64,000 nucleotides of DNA from Armatimonadota bacterium (GTDB lineage: Bacteria; Armatimonadota; UBA5829; DSUL01): positions 1 to 64,000 of the forward strand of contig JADLDK010000051.1 of NCBI GenBank assembly GCA_020846715.1, given 5' to 3'. The position numbers and the translations under genes are program-made. Shown piece by piece: positions 19,179 to 26,438 of this stretch. The notes under the pieces were generated by a model. That model made no database searches, had not been told where the DNA came from, and worked only from the letters and a program-made list of their open reading frames with translations. The stretch's first letter is position 1; the number at the start of each line of letters is the position of its first letter.

Positions 19179-19726
19179 TACGTGCTCTTTGCTCCTGCAG
19201 GTTTGTCCTCAAACGGAACAAGCTGTGGCGGCTCGGGATGATCGCTGGCGGGCTTGAAGCGCAGGTCGTCAATGATCGCGTCAAGCTGCTTGATGGTGAG
19301 TTTTTCGTAATACTTGTCGCCCAGCAACATCACCGGCGCCCCACCGCATGCGCCAAGGCACTCAACGGTTTCAAAGGTAAAGCGTCCGTCCGGGGTCGTT
19401 TCTCCTTCTTTGATGCCCAGCCGCTCTTCCAGGTGATTGACAAGCTGTCCGGACCCACACAGCTCGCACGACAGTGTCCCGCAGACCTGCAGAATGTACT
19501 TTCCAACCGAGTAGCGGTAGTACATGGTGTAGAAGCTGGCGACGCCTTTGACGTACGCTGGAGTTGCCTCCAGGAGCTCGGCGATGTCGATGATGGCCTC
19601 ATCAGTTACAATTCCGTCCTGCTCCTGAGCAACATAGAGCGCCGGCAAAAGCGCAGAGCGCTTCTCCGGATAACGGGCGGCGATATCGTTAATTCGCTGT
19701 CTGGATTCTGCTGTAAGATGCGCCAT
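19178..19726 (-). CDS. nuoE: NADH-quinone oxidoreductase subunit E ([2Fe-2S])
   Basis: 182 aa, thioredoxin-like fold. The N1a cluster ligands are visible as CGTLSCELCG and ECLGACGGAP, the usual C-x4-C and C-x3-C pairs with an extra Cys. The helical N-terminus (RINDIAARYPEKRSALLPALYVAQEQDG) is typical. It lies 20 nt after nuoA and is coupled to nuoF. Since nuoB, nuoC and nuoD normally separate A from E, the junction is shortened compared with a 14-gene operon. Confidence 0.96.
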   Translation of the reverse strand: MAHLTAESRQRINDIAARYPEKRSALLPALYVAQEQDGIVTDEAIIDIAELLEATPAYVKGVASFYTMYYRYSVGKYILQVCGTLSCELCGSGQLVNHLEERLGIKEGETTPDGRFTFETVECLGACGGAPVMLLGDKYYEKLTIKQLDAIIDDLRFKPASDHPEPPQLVPFEDKPAGAKST

Positions 19727-19746
19727 AAAACTTAATCTCTAGACGG

Positions 19747-20106
19747 CTACTGCCACTCCAACGCGCCCACGCGCCAGACATACATATAGCCCAGAAGCAG
19801 AATTGCAAGAAAAATCCCCATCTCGATGAGTCCGAAGACCTGCAGCTGCCGAAATACCACAGCCCACGGGTACAGAAAGATCACTTCGATGTCAAAGAGG
19901 ATGAACAGCATCGCGACCAGATAGAACTTGACCGGAAAGCGCTCCCGAACCTCGCCAACGACCGGCTCTATTCCGCACTCGTAAGGGGCCAGTTTGCGCT
20001 CGTTGCCGCCTTTTGGCCGTCCAATGAACATAGCCAGACTCAGTGCACCAACTGCAAACGCGGTGGCAATAATGAGCATAAAAAGGATTGGTAAGTAAGG
20101 ATTCAT
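19747..20106 (-). CDS. nuoA: NADH-quinone oxidoreductase subunit A
   Basis: 119 aa, three membrane helices. YECGIEPVVGEVRERFPVKFYLVAMLFILFDIEVIFLYPWA contains the conserved loop cysteine and the acidic helix residues of the quinone-site region. ATG at 20106 with AGGA 9 nt upstream. It is the first gene of the cluster; its leader carries a promoter, an intrinsic terminator and an inverted repeat (see separate entries). Confidence 0.96.
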   Translation of the reverse strand: MNPYLPILFMLIIATAFAVGALSLAMFIGRPKGGNERKLAPYECGIEPVVGEVRERFPVKFYLVAMLFILFDIEVIFLYPWAVVFRQLQVFGLIEMGIFLAILLLGYMYVWRVGALEWQ

Positions 20107-20157
20107 CGCTGCGTGTCCTGCATTGTGCGCGATTCCGGCTGGGCGCGCCTGTGTTGC

Positions 20158-20185
20158 CTACACGAAAGGCCTCGACTTCGTGTAG
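20158..20185 (-). repeat. 9-bp perfect inverted repeat in the nuo leader
   Basis: CTACACGAA (20158-20166) and TTCGTGTAG (20177-20185) are exact reverse complements around a 10-nt spacer. The element lies between the leader terminator and the nuoA start. It can form an RNA hairpin or serve as an operator for a dimeric regulator. It does not match the Rex-type operator I know. Confidence 0.6.
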
Positions 20186-20205
20186 TTTCGCACAAGCCAC
20201 GGCAC

Positions 20206-20234
20206 AAAAAACCGGCCAGGAAGACCCCGGCCGG
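20206..20234 (-). terminator. Intrinsic terminator in the nuo operon leader (putative attenuator)
   Basis: On the minus strand CCGGCC, an 11-nt loop and GGCCGG are followed by six T residues (20211-20206). It lies only a few nucleotides after the expected start site of the promoter at 20245-20273, and there is no upstream minus-strand gene whose transcript it would end. A role in attenuating nuo transcription is therefore inferred. Confidence 0.75.
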
Positions 20235-20244
20235 AGCCGAAGAG

Positions 20245-20273
20245 ATTTTAGCCAAGCATCCTCCCCATGTCAA
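20245..20273 (-). promoter_or_regulatory. Sigma-70-type promoter of the nuo operon
   Basis: Minus strand TTGACA (20273-20268), a 17-nt spacer and TAAAAT (20250-20245). This is a full consensus -35 box, optimal spacing and five of six -10 bases. The expected start site is near 20238. The 304 bases between nuoA and the divergent cation transporter hold this promoter, the terminator and the inverted repeat; I saw no further gene there. Confidence 0.8.
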
Positions 20274-20410
20274 CGCAACTATTCTTCTTTCTCTGTTCAC
20301 AAAGCGCGCATTGTGCCGAATACACTGGTGAGAGCGCTTCCCTTCGCTGGTTGGCGGTGGTATGATAAGCACAGCGGCATGAAGGGCTCTTTCGGTAACG
20401 ACTGAAGCTG

Positions 20411-21481
20411 ATGGCACACGCACACGGCAAACAGGCTTCCGTTCAGACGAACTATCCTCACCCGGAAGGGCACGGTGGGTGGCTCCACGGTGTCTTTGTC
20501 CACGACCACAAGCACGACCATGCGCTCAACGACTCACTTGCCAGCCACGAACGTGGAATCCGCGCGCTCAAGATTTCTCTCATCGGCCTTTTGCTCACAG
20601 CGACGCTGCAGACCGGCGTTGTCGCTATCTCCGGGTCTGCGGCCCTGCTGGCGGACACTATTCACAATTTTGTTGATGCCGCAACAAGCATCCCGCTGTG
20701 GGTCGCCTTCGCCCTGGCTCGCCGCAGCGCCAGCAAGCGCTTCACGTACGGTTATGGCAAAGCTGAGGATATGGCGGGCGTTGCTATCGTCCTGCTCATT
20801 TTCTCCTCGGCCTGCGCTGCGGCTTATGAGTCTATTCAGAAGATCATCCACCCCCTGCCTATGACCAACATCGGATGGGTCGCTGCGGCTGGAATTGTGG
20901 GTTTCGTTGGAAACGAAGCGGTCGCTCAGTTGCGGATGCGAGTCGGACGGGAGATAAGCTCGGCAGCGCTCATAGCTGACGGACAGCATTCGCGCATTGA
21001 CGGCCTCACAAGTCTGGCAGTCGTTGTCGGGGCGGCGGGCGCACGGCTCGGCTACGGAATCATTGACCCGCTCATCGGTCTGGTGATTACGATCTCGATT
21101 CTCGTCATCGCGGGGGAAACGGCCAAAGCCGTCTGGGGCCGCCTTGTGGACGCAATCGAACCCGAGATCGTGGCTCAGATTGAAGAGTTGCCCCTTAAGG
21201 TACGAGGCGTCCAGGGAGTGCACGACGTGCGGGCGCGCTGGATGGGTCACAAAATTGTGGCAGACCTGCACATCACGGTGCATCCGTTTTTGACGGTGCA
21301 GGACTCACACGCCATAGCCGTGCAGGTGCGCGATTTTCTACGGGAGAAAATTACGCCGCTGGCAAGCGCTGTTGTGCATGTCGATCCGGGGGACGAGCTA
21401 GCCGCACACCGGCTAACACGCGGGGAGCAGTGCCGGGGTTGCCTTGTGTGTACCGGATGTCAGGACGGCTCCGGTATCTGA
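20411..21481 (+). CDS. Cation diffusion facilitator (CDF) transporter with His-rich N-terminus and CxxCxxCxxC tail
   Basis: 356 aa. Exports divalent metal (probably Zn2+, perhaps Co2+, Cd2+ or Fe2+) by proton antiport across the inner membrane. Residues 1-45 are His-rich (HDHKHDH and others). About six membrane segments follow; the transport-site motifs are HNFVD in helix 2 and HSRID in helix 5, the H-x3-D form linked with zinc. A cytoplasmic ferredoxin-like domain (about 250-330) contains VHDVRARWMGHKIVADLHI. The C-terminus has C-x2-C-x2-C-x2-C, unusual for a CDF. The gene is divergent from the nuo operon. Confidence 0.92.
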   Translation: MAHAHGKQASVQTNYPHPEGHGGWLHGVFVHDHKHDHALNDSLASHERGIRALKISLIGLLLTATLQTGVVAISGSAALLADTIHNFVDAATSIPLWVAFALARRSASKRFTYGYGKAEDMAGVAIVLLIFSSACAAAYESIQKIIHPLPMTNIGWVAAAGIVGFVGNEAVAQLRMRVGREISSAALIADGQHSRIDGLTSLAVVVGAAGARLGYGIIDPLIGLVITISILVIAGETAKAVWGRLVDAIEPEIVAQIEELPLKVRGVQGVHDVRARWMGHKIVADLHITVHPFLTVQDSHAIAVQVRDFLREKITPLASAVVHVDPGDELAAHRLTRGEQCRGCLVCTGCQDGSGI

Positions 21482-21492
21482 AGTTGCACCAG

Positions 21493-22626
21493 CTACGTAC
21501 GAGAGGCCGGACTCGAGCCTGTCCTTCTGGCTCCACGGGCAAAGGGCAGCGCGGCAACCACCCACAGAACCAGTGACACAGCTGATCCGACCGTCAAGGC
21601 GCGATAAGCTCCGCGGCGGTCCAGCGCTCTGGTCAGGGTCGCGCTCTTGGCAAAATCTATAGAACCGATTGCCCGCCGATCGTCAATAGTGCTTTGAGCC
21701 AACCTGAGCGCAAGGGTTGATTCAGCGTATTTGGGCTGCAGCGCGTCTACCTGCAGCTTCGCCGCTTCGTAGTCCGCCTTTAACTTCTTGTGTTCCATCG
21801 CCAGCGCAGGGATTTTCTCCAGCATCTTCTGAGCGCGAGCAAGATCTCTGGCGGCGGTGTCGTAACGAGACACGGCGTCTCTCTGGTCCTCCTGAGCCTG
21901 AGAAAGCCGCTGCTCAATCGGGCGCAGCAAAGACTGTGCGTCCGGTGACTGTTGTGATGAGTCCCCGGCGCCTGTACCAGCCTGCAGATAGGCAGAGACA
22001 TCGGACTGCACGTCTTTCAGATCCTGTGCCCGGCGCGCTCGCTCAGCAACCAGATCAGCCGCCGCATCCCGCTGTTGCTTCAGCAGCATTACCTGGGACT
22101 TGGCCTGCTCGTAATCCAGAGGCAGCAGGACACCCGCCTGTTTGCGTTCAAAGTCTTTCAACTTTTCCGCAGCTTCACCGAGCTTTTTCTGAGTAGAGTC
22201 CAGCAAAACCGCTGTCGTATCCTGTTTTCGAAACGCGCCGACCTGATTGAGCACCAGCGCGCGGAGTAGCGTCAGGTCAGCTACCCTGTTGGCAAGCTCA
22301 ACGGCTTCTTCGGCAGTAGCAGCGCGTCCCTGAAAGATTGCAGTTCTGGGGTTCGTTGCGGACACTTCCACGTGAAGCCGCTCCAGCAGCGCCGTCTGAT
22401 CCAGCTTCAGATCGCTCGCCGCCTGCTTTGTCACAGGGCTGGATGTGGCCAGGTGAACAACGTCGAGGGCTGCAACAGGAGAGGACTTGGCAAGCAGCAG
22501 CCGCGCCGTAGCTCTGTAGCGGACGCCCGTGAGCTTGTGTGCCCCGTACCCAATAGCCGTCGCTCCAGAAATGACAAGCAACCCCAACAATAGCCACCAT
22601 GTTCGCATCAAGCGGTTAAATAGCAT
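21493..22626 (-). CDS. Wzz/GumC-like polysaccharide chain-length protein without kinase domain
   Basis: 377 aa from ATG 22626, which has GGGAG 7 nt upstream; a longer frame from 22671 lacks this support. One membrane helix lies near residues 10-30 and a second near 340-360. Between them are a small alpha/beta domain (YRATARLLLAKSSPV) and a long coiled coil (about 105-300, rich in Gln, Lys, Ala and Glu). This is the architecture of polysaccharide co-polymerases that set O-antigen or exopolysaccharide chain length. No C-terminal tyrosine-kinase domain is present. It is convergent with the CDF gene, and an O-antigen ligase lies 4 kb away. Confidence 0.7.
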   Translation of the reverse strand: MLFNRLMRTWWLLLGLLVISGATAIGYGAHKLTGVRYRATARLLLAKSSPVAALDVVHLATSSPVTKQAASDLKLDQTALLERLHVEVSATNPRTAIFQGRAATAEEAVELANRVADLTLLRALVLNQVGAFRKQDTTAVLLDSTQKKLGEAAEKLKDFERKQAGVLLPLDYEQAKSQVMLLKQQRDAAADLVAERARRAQDLKDVQSDVSAYLQAGTGAGDSSQQSPDAQSLLRPIEQRLSQAQEDQRDAVSRYDTAARDLARAQKMLEKIPALAMEHKKLKADYEAAKLQVDALQPKYAESTLALRLAQSTIDDRRAIGSIDFAKSATLTRALDRRGAYRALTVGSAVSLVLWVVAALPFARGARRTGSSPASRT

Positions 22627-22919
22627 AGGCAAGCTCCCGAAATGACTCCCAGGTTCGCGGCATTGTACCACGATTGCACTGTGATAGGAAGAATAGCTGG
22701 CGTTTGCGGACGGTTGTCTATCTCAGCCTCCGGCGCAGGACAGCCTGCGGGTATAACAAGGAGGAGGCGGGCAGACGGGATGCCCTGAAAAGGAGCATGG
22801 TGAACGCTGGCGAAATGACGTCTGCGTCACATAACACGCAATCTGGGTGAGCCAGACACGTAGTGACAAGACGCACAGACGAGTGAAGTACAACGAGAGA
22901 AACGGCGGAGGACAGGTTG

Positions 22920-23189
22920 ATGGACGAAGAAATGGTGTCGATCTACACAGCGCGAGATGAGACTGAGGCGAAGATTGTCAAGAGCCTTCTGGAGGATGCG
23001 GGAATCGCGGTCTGGGAGAAGTCGGACTTTGCGCATACAGTGCACCCGTTCGCGGCGACTCTCAGCGACGAACAGCTCTGTGTACCGAAATCGCAGGCTG
23101 AAGAGGCGATTGCGCTGCTTGAAGATTATGAAAGCGAAGCAGAGACAGAGGACGCCTTTGAGTATCAGGAGGACGATGAGTTAGCCTGA
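22920..23189 (+). CDS. DUF2007-type small putative signal-transducing protein
   Basis: 89 aa from ATG 22920 with GGAGG 8 nt upstream; a TTG directly before it is less likely. The first 65 residues match the DUF2007 pattern: VSIYTARDETEAKIVKSLLEDAGI, then CVPKSQAEEAIALLEDY. The domain is a small ferredoxin-like fold of unknown role. The last 20 residues are strongly acidic. The 293 bases upstream contain a small CGCAGG/CCTGCG hairpin at 22734-22749 and a TATAAC, but no convincing promoter pair. Confidence 0.8.
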   Translation: MDEEMVSIYTARDETEAKIVKSLLEDAGIAVWEKSDFAHTVHPFAATLSDEQLCVPKSQAEEAIALLEDYESEAETEDAFEYQEDDELA

Positions 23190-23343
23190 GACGTGAGGAG
23201 TGCGCTGAAGGAAAACCACCGTCACTGGCGAAGGCCTCATGGTTAGGCGAGCAGACACCAGACCCGGAAAACTGGCAATCGAGTCCCGGGGCGCTGAGTG
23301 TGCTGCGGGTCGCAACGGATAACGGAAAGGCTGGACTGAGACT

Positions 23344-24369
23344 TTGGCGGATAGCGACGTACGAATAGGGTTTGTTGGGTGCGGCGGCATTGGAAACGAG
23401 CACCTCAAGATATGGCAGAGGACACCGGGCGCGAAAGTCGTAGCCGTATGCGACGTTGTTCCAGAGCGCGCCGCGAAAGCTGCCGAATTGTACAGCGCTG
23501 AGGCTTTTACGGACTTGACGGAGATGCTCAAGAAGGCCGACATTGAGGCGGTTGACATCTGCACACCGTCCGGTCTGCACGCAGAGCAGAGCACAGAGGC
23601 GCTTGAAGCGGGAAAGCATGCTCTGACAGAAAAGCCCATCGATATCAATCTCGACAGGATCGACAAACTCATCGCCACTGCCGACCGCACAGGATTGAAG
23701 CTGGCGTGCATCTTTCAGTATCGCTTCAGCCCCGAGATTCAGCGCGCTCATCAACTGATTCAGGGGGGACGGCTGGGCAGGCTTATCTCTGGAAGCACCT
23801 ACATCAAATGGTTCCGGGCGCAGAGCTACTACTCCGCCGATGACTGGCGCGGAACGTACAGACTGGACGGCGGCGTACTGGGAAATCAGGGCATTCACAG
23901 CCTGGACCAGCTCTGCTGGATGGCCGGCCCGGTGGCCGAAGTTGACTATGCGTACATCGAGACCATTGAGCGGGACATCGAAGCTGAGACATTTGCGATA
24001 GCGGTCTGCCGGTTTGAAAGTGGAGCCAGAGGCGTTGTGGAGGGCACAACGAACTGCTTCCCCGGCTTTGGCACGCGCACGGAGATCTTTGGGACCAAAG
24101 GCTCCGCTTCGTTTGACGGTAACACGGTAACCTCATTCCGGATTGAGGGCGAAGAGATCGACCTCACCACGAAACAGGACAAAGACGGCGACGCTTCGAG
24201 CGATCCGTTGGCGCTGGGTCTGGGCGGGCATGCTGCCCAGATGCTGGACTTTGTGCAGGCGATTCGCCAGGATCGCGACGTGCTGTGCAGTGGGCGCGAC
24301 GCGCGTGTCGCTGTAGACTGTCTCAACAAGATTTATCAGAAGGCCGGAGCGCCTCCGCTCGGGGTGTGA
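23344..24369 (+). CDS. Gfo/Idh/MocA-family NAD(P)-dependent oxidoreductase
   Basis: 341 aa from TTG 23344, preceding VRIGFVGCGGIGNEHL, the N-terminal Rossmann nucleotide-binding motif. The catalytic-site EKP motif is at LTEKPIDINLDRID near residue 98, and the family's G-G-x-L-x-x-x-G-x-H-x-x-D block is GGVLGNQGIHSLDQL near 178. Such enzymes oxidise or reduce sugars, inositols or related polyols; the substrate cannot be told. It stands alone on the plus strand and is convergent with the URO-D-like gene. Confidence 0.92.
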   Translation: MADSDVRIGFVGCGGIGNEHLKIWQRTPGAKVVAVCDVVPERAAKAAELYSAEAFTDLTEMLKKADIEAVDICTPSGLHAEQSTEALEAGKHALTEKPIDINLDRIDKLIATADRTGLKLACIFQYRFSPEIQRAHQLIQGGRLGRLISGSTYIKWFRAQSYYSADDWRGTYRLDGGVLGNQGIHSLDQLCWMAGPVAEVDYAYIETIERDIEAETFAIAVCRFESGARGVVEGTTNCFPGFGTRTEIFGTKGSASFDGNTVTSFRIEGEEIDLTTKQDKDGDASSDPLALGLGGHAAQMLDFVQAIRQDRDVLCSGRDARVAVDCLNKIYQKAGAPPLGV

Positions 24370-24432
24370 GAGCAACCTAGTGAATGGGGTCTGAAGCCGG
24401 TCTGGACGGGATGAGAAGCGGATATTGAGCTT

Positions 24433-24449
24433 CCGGCGCTAAACGCCGG
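24433..24449. terminator. GC hairpin at convergent gene ends, possible bidirectional terminator
   Basis: CCGGCG and CGCCGG flank CTAAA. The hairpin overlaps the stop of the URO-D-like gene and lies 64 nt after the Gfo/Idh stop. There is no U-tract on either strand, so terminator activity is weakly supported. Confidence 0.3.
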
Positions 24450-25704
24450 CGGCCCGCTCCGCTTCCTCACGCGCAATCGCCGACCACCGCTTCACCCTCG
24501 CCGGATCTCTCCCGATGGTGTGGGTGTCCTTCATAATGATCTCGACCACACAACCGTGGGCTTTCTCCAGCCTTGTCCGCAAATCACACCGGATGAAGTC
24601 TTCGTCGAAAGTCTCGGTAGCCAGCGCGACGGGGTTGGGCTTCATGGACATGATGTAGCGGTCCTGGAGGTTCTCCGCCATCACGGCGACGTCCGACCAG
24701 GGCGACACGGAGACCCGGCGAAGATTTGGAATACGCTTTATAGCGTACCACCGGTTGTCCAGCGGCTCGCAGCAGCCGTAGCAGGACAGCCCGAAGCGCT
24801 CCAGAATGGGGAGTTGATAATCGAAGACAAACTCTTCAAACATGGCCGGACTCACGCCGACCGTCTCCTGACTTTCAGCCAGAATCCACAGGTCCTTCAG
24901 CCGAACCCGGCCCTGAAATCCTTCCGCCGGAAGCTCGTCCGTCCAGCCGAAGCCACCCGATCCGACATAATCGCCCTCGTTGTTCAAGCAGAGGAGACCG
25001 GCGCTTTCCAGAGCTTCCAGCCGCGCAAGATGCGCATCTCGCAGAAAGGCCATGATGCGATGCAGTCCGGTCGGGTTTTCGAGCATATCCAGCATCATCT
25101 GCTCCAGGCCGCGCAGGTGCACAAGCGGCAATGTCAGCCCGACGCTCCACTGCCAAGTATGGCGAAGCCGCACTCTCAGCAGCCCCTCGAAGGTCTCCCG
25201 CGCCAGATCCAGCATGTTTTCTGTCGCTTCGTGATCCACGCAAGCCAGCGAAGGGTGCAGCGAAGAGATGTCGTCCAGATCCTTGACAGGGGCGTCCCAC
25301 ACGTACGATCCGCCGTGGCCTGAGTGTGTGTAGGTCTCCTGCGCACCGTAGCCCGTCTCGCTGTGGACGTAGCCGATATTGAACACATCGCACGTGACGC
25401 GGTCGTCTCCCATTTCCGCGCCCCAGAAAATCTCCTGGCGCAGCCAGGTCTCCCACAAGCGGCCCTGATCCGTCTGACACTCCAGCATCCCGGGCAGGAT
25501 AATCTCGTTCCAGCCATTTTCGGGAGAGCAGAACACCAGAGGCCGGGTTTTCTGCAGCGCGTTATGCGCATGCCAGAGCTCGCGCTTTTCCTGCTCGACT
25601 GGCCTGTTGGCAAGCTCGCGCACACGCGCCGCCAGGCGCCGCAGCACATCCTGGTCGCCGCGTGTTAGTTGAGGTTGTGTCTGAGACGCCTGTGAAATGG
25701 ACAT
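24439..25704 (-). CDS. Uroporphyrinogen-decarboxylase-superfamily protein (not haem HemE)
   Basis: 421 aa. The TIM-barrel is recognisable through blocks such as LHRIMAFLRDAHLARLEALESAGLL, EEFVFDYQLPILERFGLSCYGCCEPLDNRW and the C-terminal CDLRTRLEKAHGCVVEIIMKDTHTIGRDPARVKRW. The double-Cys segment YGCCEP sits where methyltransferase relatives (MtaA/CmuA type) have metal ligands. It is clearly divergent from HemE. Proteins of this kind are expanded in Armatimonadota, Planctomycetes and Lentisphaerae, and their substrates are mostly unknown; a corrinoid methyl-transfer or sugar-related role is only speculation. Confidence 0.75.
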   Translation of the reverse strand: MSISQASQTQPQLTRGDQDVLRRLAARVRELANRPVEQEKRELWHAHNALQKTRPLVFCSPENGWNEIILPGMLECQTDQGRLWETWLRQEIFWGAEMGDDRVTCDVFNIGYVHSETGYGAQETYTHSGHGGSYVWDAPVKDLDDISSLHPSLACVDHEATENMLDLARETFEGLLRVRLRHTWQWSVGLTLPLVHLRGLEQMMLDMLENPTGLHRIMAFLRDAHLARLEALESAGLLCLNNEGDYVGSGGFGWTDELPAEGFQGRVRLKDLWILAESQETVGVSPAMFEEFVFDYQLPILERFGLSCYGCCEPLDNRWYAIKRIPNLRRVSVSPWSDVAVMAENLQDRYIMSMKPNPVALATETFDEDFIRCDLRTRLEKAHGCVVEIIMKDTHTIGRDPARVKRWSAIAREEAERAAGV

Positions 25705-25817
25705 TGTCAGTCTTTAGCTCCAGCAACTTGTGCTATGACGCGAGGCATTTATCCTGCTCAGCTTCTCTGCCCGCACGCCGCACGGCAACTGAGACTCCAG
25801 CATCCACCCTGACCCGG

Positions 25818-25861
25818 CAAAGCCCGGACTCGCCTGTCAGACCAGCGATATCCGGGCTTTG
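25818..25861 (-). terminator. 11-bp inverted repeat downstream of the DUF5658 gene
   Basis: CAAAGCCCGGA (25818-25828) and TCCGGGCTTTG (25851-25861) pair perfectly around a 22-nt loop. It begins 19 nt after the DUF5658 stop. The A and T runs are inside the stem rather than after it, so it may be a weak terminator on either strand. Confidence 0.4.
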
Positions 25862-25879
25862 TCCTCTTCTCTGACCTGT

Positions 25880-26284
25880 CTAAATCTGGCCGGTATTCAC
25901 CAGAGTAAGCATCACAACGTATAGCCCCATATACATTCCTGTCGCCCAGCGTGTGAGCGTGCGTCCGCGCAACGGCTCGATACGTCTGTAGCGTTCACAG
26001 ACCACAACAAAGGGTGTGAAGCTCACGAGTTTGGCTACCAGAAAGTGCAGTGGACTGTGACTCAAAAACCACGCCATCACAGGATTGTATTCCGTTGCCA
26101 GTCCCGTGTGAACGAGCATCAGTGTGGACACAGCGTCCGCAACGCAAAACAACACCAGAATCCAAGACTCATAACACAAACCCAGCCACTCCCCGGCGTC
26201 AGCGGCGCCGGCAAGCGCGACCGCGGATCTCTTGTCGTCAGCGTGACGGTAGTCAGGGCGCGGGGGTTGTCTGTCTTGAGGCAA
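25880..26284 (-). CDS. DUF5658-like small membrane protein
   Basis: 134 aa. After a hydrophilic 35-residue N-terminus it has three membrane segments. The pattern ADAVSTLMLVHTGLATEYNPVMAWFL followed by SPLHFLVAKLVSF resembles DUF5658, in which a D-x2-T motif and E-x-N-P are conserved. Function unknown. The start is the first in-frame ATG; a shorter protein is possible because the N-terminal 35 residues are not conserved. It stands between two minus-strand genes with gaps of more than 150 nt on either side. Confidence 0.65.
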   Translation of the reverse strand: MPQDRQPPRPDYRHADDKRSAVALAGAADAGEWLGLCYESWILVLFCVADAVSTLMLVHTGLATEYNPVMAWFLSHSPLHFLVAKLVSFTPFVVVCERYRRIEPLRGRTLTRWATGMYMGLYVVMLTLVNTGQI

Positions 26285-26438
26285 GGGAGCTCCAATCTAG
26301 ATTGTGGACGGATGTCCGAGCGAGAAGTCTCAGAAGATTGAGTCTGGTTGAGAGTGCGGAGGAGAGCATGCCGCCGAGACTCACACAACGACAGCAGAAG
26401 ATTCCGCTAGACTCATGTTACTGCCTGAGGGAGACTTT

